This document shows, one piece after another, positions 45,501-58,997 of a stretch of 64,000 nucleotides of DNA. Below the pieces are notes generated by a model. The model searched no databases. It saw only the letters and a list, made by a program, of their open reading frames with translations, and was not told the origin of the DNA. Both the position numbers and the translations under genes were made by a program. The stretch covers positions 682,001 through 746,000 of the forward strand of contig CM065184.1 in assembly GCA_033026295.1 (NCBI GenBank), given 5' to 3'. Source of the DNA: Channa striata. Taxonomy: Eukaryota; Chordata; Actinopteri; Anabantiformes; Channidae. Positions within the stretch are counted from its first letter, which is position 1. The number at the start of each line of letters is the position of its first letter.

Positions 45501-47699
45501 CCAGTTTAAAAGTCAGTTTAAAATGATGCACTTACTTTCACTGGGCTGGAGGAGAGTCGGCGTATCAACAGAAATCATCTGCTCTTTCTCACAGGGGCCT
45601 CGTGTCATTTTTGACAGGTTGCTCCATGTGCAACCTTTTAAACATTTCTAATTAATGTTACTTTTGAGCTTTTATATTCATGGTCATGAAAGCGAGCAGC
45701 ACGCTACACAAATATCCTTCATTTCTAGTATTGAAGTTGGATGTTCACTGTCAGGCTTTTAAATACATTCCTTTTCCTGTATCTTCAGGCAGAAAAATTA
45801 TGTTTTTCTCCCTGAATATTTGAACTTTATTTACATGTGAACTTGTGTTTAGAGCATCATTTTCAGCAGAGACAACCCCTATTTGACTTGTGACACTTTG
45901 AGTTAGTTCTGATTCCCTGTTTCCTACCTATCACAGTGCGACTTAGTCAGTAGCGTTTGGCTGGAAATGTATGGCACAAGTCACATTAATACAGGTGAAC
46001 AATGGCTGCAGGTTGAGTTACTAAAACAAGCCTCTGATGAGTTTTTGGGGACAGCTTGCTCTAGGCAGATTTATACCTGTTCCATGTTCTTTTCATTTCT
46101 TAATGATGAATTTAACTGCAGTGACTGAAAAATGTTTTTGAATCCATCCCCTGATTTTTGGTTTTCATTAACAGCTTCACAGACGTGATTCAAGTCCTCG
46201 TATGTCTTCATGGCATAGTCTTTTTGCCAGTTTCACTCACTGGAACTACAAGATGCAGGTGGATTTATCAGTTCATACTGTACCTTCTATTAATCGTTAC
46301 CTAAAATGTCTGATTTTGCCATAGCTTATTTTTTTTATTGTCATGCAAAGTGCAACAGACCTCACATGGTTGAAGTATTTGTTTAGATTGCAACATTACA
46401 AATTCCTGATTCCTTTAGTCAATTTAACACATTCACTGCACTCAGGTGACCATTTACCCAATTAAGTAACTTTGATTATTTAAATTAGCTACTTTAAAGG
46501 GGGTGAATATAATAGTTATTAATTTGGGATCTAATTACATCTGCAGAAACTGCAAGATCCATAGCAGAAACGGGAAGAAAATTAATAAAAATACTGACCA
46601 CAGGGCATAATTTTTTTCAATAAAAGTAAAATAAACAAACTATTTTTTGTCGAGCACAACCAAAGACAGAACGGTGGCATAGCCAGGTAAAGTGTTTTTA
46701 TTCTGCTCAAGCACAGACAGAGAGAAAGAGAAGAGTGACTGAAGGAGAATGTCACTAATAGGACAGAAATAATCAATGGCAGAAAGAAGAAAGCTGCCAC
46801 ACATGCATGTTCATATGTTAGAAGGCTGTGGCCAGTCAGCCACATAATAGAACAATCACTCTGTCACTCATCCTCTGTGATTCCTGTGGCTGTTACTCCA
46901 TTTAAAAATTACAAAAAAAAAAATCCTGTGTCTTATCCTCTTTTGTCCTTTTTCTCGTCCTGTCATTTTTGTCTTCCTCTTCTGTCCTGCTCTTTGTTTC
47001 CTCTGTTCCTCTCTCAGATCTGTCCTTGGTCACCGTCTCCCATTATTCCTTCATCATGAGGCATTGTGTATCTTTGGCAACCAACTATTTTAATGCGTCT
47101 TCCTCACTCCCAAGCACATTTTGTCCTGTGAATACACAGATGAAAAGGATGTCAGGATAAATCACATGGCAGTGATGAAACACATCAGCTATTGTGTCTT
47201 TGTAAAATTATTTCGGTAGATATGAACAGGGTATTTTGTGTGTGTGTGTGGGGGGGTTCTATTATGAGGGTGTGGAACTTTCCAAGCATGTAAAGAATCA
47301 TGTCAGTTGCAGATGAGCTCTGGGCTTTGTAGACAGAACCTACACTTCAGTGGCTGTCAGCTGAAGATGCACAGAGACATGCAGCTGCATTCGTTTTGTT
47401 GCCAGTCGTTACATGCATTTTAGTCTTTCAGACATAGTCCACGTCTACACAGGTATTATTTTACATCATTTCTACGATGCATTGTAGGTCACTGAAAAAG
47501 TGACTTTTTGGAAGAATTCTTCCAGTGTGCGACGCACTAAACTGTGTGACAGACATTCTACATTCTTCTGCTCCTGACCAGACTGCACAATCATTGTTAG
47601 CATCATGACTTCCTCTGGTTGGAGCATTTAGCTGATGTTGTTAAAAGAACAGCTTTTTATGACCAAAAAACAGATTTCTAATATATTGTTTTTGCTCTA
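45501..47699. other. Noncoding stretch
   Basis: No gene is recognised. Positions 46430-46520 (CACTGCACTCAGGTGACC, AAAGGGGGTGAATATAATAG) vaguely recall fish Tc1-type ends but are too diverged to call. Confidence 0.45.
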
Positions 47700-47765
47700 T
47701 TTCCTATAAAAAATGTTTCAGGTGATTTGCAAATCACTGTCTTCTATTTTTTCATTTTAAAAACT
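47700..47765 (+). mobile_element. Possible DNA-transposon end relic
   Basis: GATTTGCAAATCACTGTCTT (47723) resembles the end of a common fish Tc1/mariner-type repeat as remembered. It is short and isolated. Confidence 0.3.
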
Positions 47766-50082
47766 TTTCTGAACGTTGGCCTGCTTGTGAGGATCACTGT
47801 GTTTTTGCTAAGGGACGCACCAGGACCCCAAAACCATCTCACCTCAGTAGAATAAAGTTGTTCTTAATATTTTTAACTACACAAGGGCCTTCTGTGCCAA
47901 GTGCATATATGTAAAATCCATAGTGCGAGAAAGGCCTTGTGAACAATACAAAGCCAACAAGATCGGCTCTAAAGTTATACTGGGAAGTAAGTCGGTTTGC
48001 AAAAATGCTGTACTGTAGCCTGCTACTCGAATAGTTTTTGGAAGGCAATACTCTATTGCTGGTACATTACATTACTACATTAAGGCACCAACTACTGTAT
48101 ACTGTATATATGTACTTTTATACCATGCTGTCCTAAAAATCCAAAAGCAGCGCTCCTACTTGCAACTACAATAAAGGATGTGAATAATTGTACTGTATAA
48201 AATAAATGCTAAACAGTATAAAAATCACATAAAAGATGAAGAAACACTTCAATAACCACACATCATCTGAGTTTTGTGCCCTCACAAACTGTATTTTGTG
48301 CTTGCAGGGCTCCTCTTCATACGAGCTGAGTAAATTTTGTTTCTTGCTTAAGTTAACTGTTGCAATTAGTTCTTTTTTCATTATTTCCTCACTTAGGTAA
48401 AGGCATGAGGCCACAGGGTGCAGCCAGTAAGGGCTTCAGGTTTGCAGCATTGTCGCAAGACTTTCCTGAGGCTCCCAAAGACTTTTAAAAAAGTACCTCA
48501 ATTTTTGGGTCAACATGCCAAAAATGTACAAAAGCACGATTTAAAATTGTCAATCTTCCACGTCTATTTCAGTAGAGCCCCAGAAATAAAAGAAAAATAT
48601 ACAAATGCACAGTATGACTTCCCTAAAATTTTACTGTAGTTATCAGATTTGTATGCATGTTCATTTTAAAAAATTTCAGAAATGTCATTCTGAAACTTCA
48701 TAAGCAAAAATTATATTAATACTATGCTCATCACAGACAAAATAGGCACATTTAAAAATTTTAAAATAAAAATTTTAAAAATGTTCCTTCATAAAGGGAT
48801 TTTTGTTAAATATGAAGATCGCCCAACCCAACAGTCTAACCAGGTTAAAAAAAATAAATCCTCCCTTTTTTTTTTATGCGTTGCTGTGTGTTTTTCATAC
48901 CTCCTCACTCTGGTGGCATATTTTCAATCATTATTAGAATGCCAGCCGCTCAAGGCTTGCAGACTTTAACCTCTGGCATGTTTGGTGTGTGATAAAAGGC
49001 GAAAGCACTATCAATCTTTATTGTCTGGCCGGCACACTATAATTGCATTCAATAGTCCACTGATTCTCTTGTCTGCGCTAATGTCAGGGAGCAGAGAGGA
49101 GCCAGATGCTTCGACTACATCACACACGCATGCAGATAGACACACGGCACACAGGTAGCCAAACACACAGTTTCGGGTTTTATACTGAAAAATAAAATTC
49201 ACACCACAGTGTTTATACTGAAACAACAACACACAGACACACACGACACACACGTAGGCCACGAGCTCAGCTGATGAACTGTTGGTTGTATCCAGCTGTG
49301 GATCCAGATTATATATAGAACATTCATCCTTTGGTCAAATTATTTATGTGCATATATGAAACAGCGTGTGTGTGTGCTGGTGATGTCACTGCTAGGTCTG
49401 GTCATGTATTATTTCGATTTAAGCGAGCCAAATAGGGATGGAAGAGAGGATGGCCTGAAGAGCTGCAGCAGTGCCAAAAACTCGATTGGATCTCAATGAA
49501 TAGTAAAGAGGCTGACGGATGGGAAGACGAGACGGACGGAAGGGAGTAGAGGGACATGGTGAGACAAGAGAGACCAACAGCACGAGTGAAGCGGCACTGA
49601 AGACAGAAAAAAAAGACATATATAATGCAGCAGAGAGATATTTGAATTGGTTCTTGCAATTCTTCATCCTCACTCTAATGAAATCCAACTGCTGCCTTTT
49701 CTTTTGTTGCTCTACATAAGCCGAATGAGTTTACCGGAGAATAAAGTGTGTTTGTGAGCATTGTTGTGAGCATATGTCTGCGCTCGTTGTGTGTGTGTGT
49801 GTGTTCAAGTGGTCTCATTCCATATTACCTATCCTTTGCCAAGCGCCTTCAAGTCAGGTGCCGGTGCATATTGCAGAGAGCCTCATGCTGTGGGCAGCGT
49901 CGATAAGATAGACATGCTGAGCTCCAGGTAATAGATTCAGGCTTGTTGTCATATCCACACACAGTGCGCAAAGCCTCCAACCCCGGGGATCAGGCCAGAT
50001 GAAAAGCTGCCCTTTGATATTGGTTATGCCAAGACCACTCATACATTATTTTGTTGAAATTTAAACAACACACACACACATT
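47766..50082. other. AT-rich noncoding DNA
   Basis: Positions 48750-48785 form an AT-only near-palindrome. TG/CA tracts lie near 49214-49255 and 49788-49804. No gene is recognised. Confidence 0.5.
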
Positions 50083-50270
50083 CATTCTACACTTTATTAG
50101 GTACAGCTAGTTAACATAAACACACCAAAAGCTCCTTCATGAAGTTAGTAATGTTTTGTTGGTCAAACTGATCATTCTGGATGATGCAGTTATTTAACTT
50201 AGCCCGCTTACAGAATAACTGTAAAAATAGATTTTCAACAATTCCCAACAATCACTAACATCAACAATTA
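50083..50270 (+). mobile_element. Possible Tc1-like terminal relic
   Basis: CTACACTTTATTAGGTACAG (50087-50106) matches the well-known ACTTTATTAGGTACA terminal word of a fish Tc1-type element. The following DNA has no transposase frame, and no second end was found. Confidence 0.4.
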
Positions 50271-50959
50271 ATGACCTCCATTCATGGGTATCGACCACCA
50301 GTGTGCAACCTGGATTATGCAGTTAGTTGTTGACCTTTGCTGTCGTCCAAAAACAAATAAAACCACGTCAGCAAGACACACCGTTCCACTGACTGACATA
50401 TTTGCTCATGTAAAAACACTTGGAGAAACAACTCTTGATGCAGAAAAAGCTCCAGTTTGTCATACCTCTGTACAGTGGGGGTCAGAAATAAGTCAGTCAC
50501 TCAACTGTTTACTGATTAGATTATTTGGAGCAAGTATTTCTTTTTTCATCATGGTCAAGCATTTTGGAAGTATTTAATAGATGTTACCGATGGAGCGGTG
50601 CGTCGGCGTGATGTGTTCTAAATCCTTCTCAGATGGCAACACAGGTTACAGACGAAATAAATTTATGGCAAAATTATTTTATGGCACCTGATGCAAACCG
50701 TCTTAGCCCAGATCTGCTGGACGTTAGCTGATGATCAGCTACAATTCCGCTCCTAATGATGGTGTTTACAACTATGACTTCTTTGTGCAGCTCTTTGCAT
50801 GTGCACACATTTGCAGTTACACGCATTCAGACATGCCATTGTGACATGCGGCTTGCAGAATACAGTACATAAGGTAATACATTGCAGAAGATCAAGGGAT
50901 TACCCTTCACCCCAGTGCATGGATGTTAGCGAGTTTCTTAACCAGAGGAATGGGCTTTG
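50271..50959. other. Noncoding stretch
   Basis: No gene or named repeat is recognised. Confidence 0.5.
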
Positions 50960-51200
50960 AACCAGGCAGATTCCCCAGGGGAACATATCCCGGCCCCTCC
51001 CCAGAACACCGTGCTGGATAAGGGCAGTAATTCCCACTTTTAGGTTTCCATTAATCTGATCCTGACACAGGGGAGATGGTGCTGCTTTGCATATCGCCTT
51101 CCCAAGATGGAGGGCTATTTACATGATCGCCTCCAGATTGAATATGATCAGTAGCCCACCTCCTCTGCCGTCCTCTGCAGCTGAAACAGAAAAATGCAGA
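50960..51200. promoter_or_regulatory. Candidate conserved noncoding element (unverified)
   Basis: A balanced repeat-free block with GATAAGGGCAGTAATTCCC near 51016, TTTCCATTAATCTGATCC near 51045 and CTTTGCATATCGCC near 51083. Enhancer-like texture, not tested. Confidence 0.33.
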
Positions 51201-53235
51201 TTTTTTTTCCAGTGGATATTCGCTGCATTATTGTGGGTGAAGTATTATTCACTCAGGTGTATTTGCTATAGTGTTTCCATACATCACAAGTGAGACTTGA
51301 TGTCTATGTGTTGCAGATATTACAGCTCTGTGCTTGATTCCCTTGACGAAGGCCAAATTTCTTTTATGAATGTGACAGCAGAGATGGATAGATCGAGCCA
51401 TTTATCATCGCTCCGTGATGGCGCTAATGTGAAGGGAAGCACCCCCTCCCCTCCTCCTGAACAAATGTGAGGAACACCAGTGTGCAGTGCTTCCATTTGA
51501 AACCGTGGAAGCAAACCCCCATGTAAATGTATCTGTAATGAACGCTACATACAGGAGGCGCATTATTCTCTTTCTGCTACATTTATTTCTGAATATCAAA
51601 TGAATATGATATATGTAGAGCAAGGGGGTGGCGGCGGCAGCAGAGTGAACCAAAGTAAGCCGAGGATATGAGATGAGTGATATTGTTATTACACCACAAA
51701 CAATGAGCAGCAGAAGTTGTGCTCATGTGCTGCTGTAGCGCAGGTGGGTGAACACACACACATGCTATACTTAACACACACTCAGTCTTTCCCATGCAAA
51801 CACGTTGCTTCCTTGTCCGTCATTATCCGTTCCATGAACTGGATTCTTTTTGTTTTCAACTACATCAAGCCAAGACACAATTCCACACTCATATGATTCC
51901 CGGTTGTGAGCTGATGTGCAGCGTAACAACAACAACAATGGGTTGTGGAAAAAAATATGAATCCCACTGTACAAACACTACTGCTGTTTAGTGTGATGAA
52001 AGAGCAAATCCCAAGTCATGCGGTGCCGGTGAAATATTGGTGAGAGAAGGCTGACTGAATCCTCATGTTCTTCACTTCTATAGTATTACCGTTCTTCGCA
52101 GAAAACAAGTAGGTAGCTGTAATCAAACCAAAGGTGCAGCTGTTCTTTGTGAAATAATAGGGCATATCCTCATTTCTCTCGCATTTTGTAGGGGAAATCA
52201 TACAGCATGTGGACCTCAACTTTGTCATCACCCACAATGAATTTGTGCGTGGTGCTAATTGTTACTTTGGCACATGCTTCACATAAACAGTGTGATAGGA
52301 ACCCATCATCCTGAAAAACATTTAAGCTTCCTGTACAGTAAGTGCCTTTCATGCTTTTAATTGACACCATGGAATGTTAATTTGAAGCATGTCACGCACG
52401 TGTCACACCAGCAAGCTGCTGGTGTCTGACCTCATGTAATGTTGAATTACATTCCTGCTGCTCACTGCCGTGACAACAGATAAGCTTCTCCGAGTGATTC
52501 AAACACACTTTTTTTATTGATGCCCTCCTCACTTACATAGTCAATGCGAGAATTTGAGGAGGTTGTTGTTGTTGTTATTGTTGTCTTCAAATCAATTTCC
52601 GAGCTTGTGGTGTGTGTCAAAGTATGTCACCCAAAAATTCAGAAAGTCTTTAGGATCTTCGTCTAATTTTACCATAATACTCTGTCATAGATGTTTTTGT
52701 CTACGTTAAAGTATTCTGCCTTTGTATTCTGCCTGGCCATTTATTGAGTGACTTCCTGCGACACACCCTGCAGTGGTGAGGCAGACCCCGTAAAGGAACT
52801 AACAATACAGGACCTTGCCTAAGGAGCAAGCGTAATTTGCTGCATTCCGTTGAAATTAAAACTGCAAAGTAAAAGATTGTTGAGTTATAGCACAGTTCAA
52901 TTCAATGCAGCAGACATTTCATTTTTTAAATGTTTAAAGTTTTAGTTTCGTCTTTTTAGGACAATACCTCTGTCATAATGCTTGTGGAAAATGGTTAAAC
53001 ATTTATGCTTTGAATGCAAAGTTGAAGGCAATTGATAATAAAATGCTGTTTCATTTTTGTACTTCTGGCTAATAGATGGGTTACACCCCAGTGACCCCCA
53101 AAATCAATTCATAGTGATTTTTTATATTTGTCATTTGAATTCTTAACACATTTCATGGACGCTGAAAATTACACAAATTCAAAAAAGCATCTGGCCTGCT
53201 ACACAAAATAATATTTTAATTTGTTTTTCACCCAG
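51201..53235. other. Noncoding stretch
   Basis: No gene is recognised. Short AAC/GTT tracts lie near 51925-51939 and 52562-52583. The direct repeat GTATTCTGCCT occurs near 52710-52733. Confidence 0.5.
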
Positions 53236-53375
53236 TGCAACTTTAAAGAAATTGGTTAGTGGTGTCGCCTCATAGCCTGAAGGTCCTTGGTTCAAATCCC
53301 CAGTCGGGTGTGGCCTTTTTGTGTGGAGTTTCCATGTTTCCTGTGCTTGCATAGGCTTTCTGTCTCCTAAGAAAT
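53236..53375 (+). mobile_element. tRNA-type SINE head fragment
   Basis: ATTGGTTAGTGGTGTCGCCT (53251) followed by a B-box-like GGTTCAAATCC (53289-53299) and GTGTGGAGTTTCCATG matches the head of the SINE at 19545. The body and tail are missing. Confidence 0.7.
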
Positions 53376-54114
53376 ACGTCCTTATACAACTAAAATACAC
53401 ATGCAATTTGGTTTTTGTAATTTTGATTGACTTAATCACTATTTTATGATGGAATGAGTTTATTTAATGAAGGACAGGGTACGTTTGTTAATGGCAAGAG
53501 ATCTTCCAGGAGGTGGTTGGGGAGGGCAGTGGAAGTACAAAGCACAGGACTATCCAGCCAAAGGCCCAAGATTGGCCAATAAGTCCTGTGTCTCCTTACG
53601 TTAAGGCAAGGAAACCACCAACGTTAGGGTTACAGAAAGATTGTGGATGTGTTTAAAAGCGTTAAAACACATTTTGTTACATTGACCTGTGTTACAACAG
53701 CTCTTGATCTTCCCCTGAACCATAAAAACAACCATAAAATGCTTTATTAATGCTGTAGTCACACAAACTGGACACTGCATTGCTGGACTGCATATTACAG
53801 AAGAACAGAAAACGAGATATTTATAGTTTTTAGCGGACAAAATATATGGCCTGGTAACATTTTATTGATATGTTTAGCATCAACATATTTGCAACTCGAT
53901 ACATGGTGGAAATTATGTTTCTCTGGTGACTTATTCTCAGCTTAATTAAAATTTTAAATGATTTAGATATTTTTTAGTGTTTTTAATAAGATACTTATGT
54001 TGGGTCACACAATCTAAAAATTTTAACTTTCAGAAAAATTGTTAGTTGGCTTGACTTTAATGGTATATACCAGGTTAAATGTTTTAAATTATCAGTGTTC
54101 AAAGGTTCAAAGAT
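53376..54114. other. Noncoding stretch
   Basis: No gene or named repeat is recognised. Confidence 0.5.
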
Positions 54115-54400
54115 CCTTTCCAATTCACCACAACGCCATCTCAAGGCACTTCACATAATAAAGTCAAGACCATACAGACATTTAGAGAAAACCCAACAAA
54201 TCAACCTTGAGCAGCTATAGGCAACAGTGGAACAGGAACTAAAGAAACCTCCAGCAGAACCAGGCTCAGGGCCTTGACCCCAGCCATCTGCCTTGACCGG
54301 TTTGGATGAGTGGAAAGTGGAGAGAGAAAGAAAAGAGCAACAAAAGCTCCAAAGCTGGGGACACTTGAAGACAGAGACAGATAGAGGGAGAAGCAAAACT
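54115..54400 (-). mobile_element. 3' end fragment of the L2-type LINE family
   Basis: Read on the minus strand, this fragment repeats the order of the 3' region of the LINE at 62900-63230. It has a GTGTCCCC word, then GACCGGTCAAGGCAG-like DNA (plus-strand CTGCCTTGACCGG near 54290), the GAGCCTGGTTCTGCTGGAGG word, and a tail with CTTGAGATGGCGTTG. It lacks about 50 nt present in the 63-kb copy and is more diverged. It is a 5'-truncated older insertion with no coding function. Confidence 0.85.
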
Positions 54401-56435
54401 TCAGGAGAAAGAAAAAACAGAGTTATTTCGTACGGTGGTACGTAAATGTGGGGGGAGAGGAGGAAAGTGCAATTTCACTGGAGGTAAGTCACATGTGCTT
54501 CTTTCCTAAGGGCAATTCTTGGACAAACACTTTTGCATCTCACCACAGATTGTTTTCAGCTTTTCTCTTGACCCTATTTGCAAAGATTTACAGTCCAAAG
54601 GGAAGTAAGCGTAAGTCAAAATGGATGCTGCAAGATGTAGGATGGGAGGTGTGAAAGCAATGAATTTGAGGCGAGGCTTTGACGTCTTGTGGCCCGTGTG
54701 TCTCACACTTCTGTATCCAGTTGAAGAGCGATCACACAGCCCCAAGAATAGCTTCAAATTATTCATAGCAAGGTATGACAAGCTCTGGTGAAAAATACGA
54801 ACTGGTCTGAATCCATGGCTACAGGCCAGAGGAAGAGATTAAATATAAAGCTCTAAGCCAGTCAGTACAACACGATCACCGGACAGAAACTCGTACGATC
54901 ATCATACCTTTCAACTTACTTCTGTGATACTTCTGTGTAGTAGTAACACAAAAATTACAACAGGATGGCGAGCTACAATTATCATCTTTAAGCTTTAGTA
55001 AACAAGACCTAATAAGACTTTGACGAACCAATTGCAACCACAATGTGACTGATAAGACAGCTCACCTGGAATAAACGTCAGGAACTTCTTCAGATTTGAT
55101 GTTTTCCATTTAAATTCTGTTTAAAACAAGAGAAATGTTCATTCAATAATAATAAATAAGTTTCCAAACTGATGTCTTGCTGTTTTGATATCTCCTTTAA
55201 TGGTTCCTTTTCTGCATCTTTGGGCCCTTGTTTCCTCCCTTCGTGGGAAACATTCCAAGTATTGGACAAATCCTCACATTCCTGAGTATTTTGGGTTGTC
55301 TGTTGTAAAACGTACTGTTTGTGGCTCATTTTGGATCCTGGTTTGGACCCTTAATTCAAGACTCTTTGGAGACATACTTGAGCAGTCTTACAAGTTTATT
55401 CTGTTTGTTGAGTCTGTATTTACCATCAGTGACCATTTTTCAGCTCTTTCCAAAAAGTGAACTTAATATAGATAAACAGGATTCACAGTCTTAATCGAAA
55501 TGAGTGTAGAAACATCTGAAGACCAGAGCCCAGCATAATGAGGAAATACCATAAAAAAGAGCTGCAAATGTAACTGCCCTATAGCAGCAGTTGGTCAACA
55601 GACCAGTTACCAAGCAGCTGTTAAACATAGTGACATCTAGCAGCTGAAGACATAATGTGCCTACATTCACCCCGGGGGTTTAGGAACAGGCTACCCATGA
55701 CAACTGGACTTCATGGTTTTCTGCTCTTCGGCATTATTAGTTGACATAAATAATTGATATGCATATGACAGCATGATGTATTTATCAAAGATTATGTCTT
55801 AAACAACCCTTCACCCTGCTTCATATGTTAGAAAAAAAAAAACAAATAGTCGTCATTCAGGAACAAAAGCATCTCCTGAACTGTGCCGTGTTTGTACATG
55901 TGTTTGTGGAGATGAACTTGCATCATTGCCCAAGGTAACTGAGAGATGTGAATGATAGATGGACCTTTTTATGCTGTCGTACACAATCAATCACAGACAC
56001 ACACGTACAAATCTACAAGGATTCTCTCTACCCTTTTTGTTTGTTTTACACACAAATGCAATTTTAAAAGACAAACGTCTTCTTCGAGAAACTTGTAAGT
56101 ATTTACATTTATTTAATTCTTCTTGTTGATGCATTAATATCATGAGGAATGGCTGATACAGGGCTAATGTTAAGCTCAGGGTTACATTAGCCTTATGTCA
56201 TGTTACCACATGCAAATGCTCAGAAAAACTAATACAGAAAAGGAAGACACCCATTTTTAAATCCCCCTGTCCTCTCTTGTTAGTACATTGTTGTTGCTGT
56301 CAACACTCCTGCATTCTGTCAAATACTCTTGGTTGTTATAAAGGCTGGATAGAGGAATGAGCTCTGAATTATCACTATGATATATATATGATTAATATGA
56401 TTAAGCAAATCATCTACATTGTATATTATACTATA
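54401..56435. other. AT-rich noncoding DNA
   Basis: No gene or named repeat is recognised. Confidence 0.5.
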
Positions 56436-56485
56436 CTATATATATGTATATGTGTGTGTGTATGTATATACACACTTATATATGC
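56436..56485. repeat. (TA)/(TG) compound, near-palindromic tract
   Basis: The order TATATATG, (TG)n, TATGTATATACACAC, TATATATGCG forms an alternating and partly self-complementary AT/GT tract. Confidence 0.85.
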
Positions 56486-57950
56486 GCACACAAACACTGC
56501 GAAGGGTGCAATAAAACAGGTTCAAACTCAAAGACACACACAAAAAACACACACAGTCTCACTCTCGCTCACCCACGCACACAGCTCACTTTTAGCCCTC
56601 AGGCTTCACATTTGAGAGTTTCATTTACTTGATTAAATCATATTTGCATATGGAAATTGTTTGAAAATGATATTAATTTGTTATATTCAAAAGAGAATTA
56701 CTTTCTCATATTAAAGCTAAATCAGACAAAGGCTGCGAGACTGACAGGTGATAATATTGAACTTTGCTCAGCTCTGTCAGTGTAACCGCACACAAACTTA
56801 CAAACACACATACACGAATATAAACACACATCAACTATACACAAACCCTGTTTTTTCTTCTTTGATTTAAATAAGTTTTACATACCCCCCATCTCAGGTG
56901 TTCAAATCATCTTTTTCAAGTCCTTCTCATGTTCCATTATTTTACAAAAGACAAAGATCATCAGCAAAGGGAAGAATTTTTCTTCACCTTGTGTGTTTTG
57001 TCCAGGTGTATGTAACTGATGGAGCTCCATGAAATGCCACCGCGGGACATAACTCCTCCTGAGCCAACTTAACTTATCCGGAACATGGACCAAAAAAAAA
57101 AAAAAAAGGAAGAAAGAAAAAAAAATCAGGCTAATTAATTAAGAACAGTATTAGAAGTAATGGGATATTATAATATAAATTGCTACATTCTGGAACCAAT
57201 TTAATCCAATTACTGGAACCCCTCATGAATATAATACCTCCAAAATCACTCAGTCAGAGTCCAAAGGGAGATGTGTCTGACTACTAAGAATGAAAGAAAA
57301 GAAAGGGGGAAAAAAATCTGCTCCCTTTTAACAGTGAACACCAACGATGATTTAAATGGTTCAGAGGAACTGTTCATTTGAGTAATAAACCTAATGATGA
57401 TTTTTTTTTCTAGCTGACATTTACAACCTGAGTAGGTTTTTGTTTGAGCTCTCACGTGTTTGATAGAGATGAACGAATGTGCAAAATCTGATTGGTGGGT
57501 TTCCTGTTAATGGCCTCTACCAAATTTGAAAAACGTCTGAAAAGAGACAAAAGACCTTAATTTCTTGCACAGGACAAAGTGACAATTGGAGTAACAGCAA
57601 CTTGAGAAAGTATTTGGTGAGGACTGAATTACATTTAGTCTCCATTGCATTATAAACTATAATATAAAATAAAACAGTAATGCTTTGGAAGACATTACCA
57701 CTGAGGTGGTGACAAGTTTTACAAGTTTTAAATGAGTATAAATTTTTCAACTTGCTTTCGGTGGCTTTAGTTTAAGGTGTAAATATAGATTAATTCTTTT
57801 AAACCTCTGTACTGAAACCAAAAGAAGTGAGTTCAATATCAGTAAATGGTCCTATCAGAACAAGTATTGTATACCAGTATTCGGGTTGAAAATGCATTTG
57901 CTGGAAGAGGTATTCAGACTCTTTACCTAGAGTCTGTAAAACTAGAGTTT
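56486..57950. other. AT-rich noncoding DNA
   Basis: CA-rich words lie at 56535-56560 and 56790-56845, and an A15 run at 57092-57107. No gene is recognised. Confidence 0.5.
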
Positions 57951-58262
57951 CACTGTTCAGGGTCACAGGTGGCTGGAGCCTATCCTAGCTGTCATTGGGT
58001 AAGAGGCGGAATACACCCTGGACTGGCCTCCAGTTTATCTCAGGGTCAACACATAGACAGACAACCAGTCACACCTATGGGCAAGTTAGATTCACCAATT
58101 AACCAAACGTGCACGTCTTTGGACTCTGGTAGGAAACACAGGTGAGCACCAGGAAAACAGGCAAACTGCAAGCAAAAAGTCTGTAACTGGCCAAGGAATC
58201 AAACCTGGGACCTTCTAGCTGTATGTCCAGCACCAATTACCAATCCACTGTTCTGCCCCAAA
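57951..58262 (-). mobile_element. tRNA-type SINE, nearly complete, minus strand
   Basis: From left to right are the tail half (GGTGGCTGGAGCCTATCCTA, ACACCCTGGACTGGCCTCCA), the middle (GTCTTTGGACTCTGGTAGG) and the tRNA-like head at the right end. The head carries a reversed B-box, GGAATCAAACC (58195-58205). It is the same family as 19545-20155, 21845-22010 and 53236-53375, and it is the most complete copy in the window. Confidence 0.8.
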
Positions 58263-58744
58263 TGCTACCTGATGATTAGTTCAGTTTACTGTTCGAGGGT
58301 TAAAGATCCGAGTCAGTCAAAAGAATCAAATTTTCCATCTCTACTGTAAAATCTCCTCAGCCGTCCTACTGCAGCAGAAAATGTCTGCACAATTTCACCA
58401 ATTTTTTATATTAGATTACAACTTATAAAGTGGGGTGCATAACTAAGCACAGTAAACACACTGCACAGCTTTATCTCTCCTGCAAGCTTAGGTGTGTGAT
58501 TCGTGCATCGTTTGACTGATGTCATGTTGTATCAGGTTACAACAACACGTGATCTAATTCATATTTTATTTAACTTTTATTTGTATTACTTTTGAATTAT
58601 AGGTTATCCTTTCCTTAACCACTGCTAATTACGTGGTCGGGTGTGTTCAGTTAATCAGGAGCTGGAAGATGACAAAGTGATTTGATATATTCCAGCATCT
58701 GATTGATTGAACACCTGTGTAACCCAAAATAATCTTGGATATAG
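58263..58744. other. Noncoding stretch
   Basis: No gene or named repeat is recognised. The 5' limit of the following LINE is uncertain, so some of this may be element leader. Confidence 0.45.
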
Positions 58745-58997
58745 TCATACTCTCATGCGGTAAGCGTATTGTGTCACTTCCTGTTTCTTCACACTGTTTC
58801 GGGTCTCTGCCGAAGGATTGTTCACTGGTTAATTGTAGCTCTTGTTTTCTAAATTAGTGATTTCTCTGTGTATATAAACTATCACTCGGGACATAAGATT
58901 TGTCTATTCAAACACCTACTCTCCTGAAATAAGTAAACAAACTAGCCAATGCTAACTAAACTTAATTGATCTAGCTTCATTAGCCTAGCACCTAGAG
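58745..58997 (+). promoter_or_regulatory. LINE 5' leader
   Basis: This is the noncoding region just before the ORF1 ATG. It contains TATATAAA at 58871-58878. LINE leaders often carry an internal promoter, but none is demonstrated here and the 5' boundary is estimated. Confidence 0.4.

Noticed and set aside
46430..46520. Possible Tc1-type element end
   Set aside because: Only vague resemblance to remembered fish repeats. No terminal repeat or target duplication was found.
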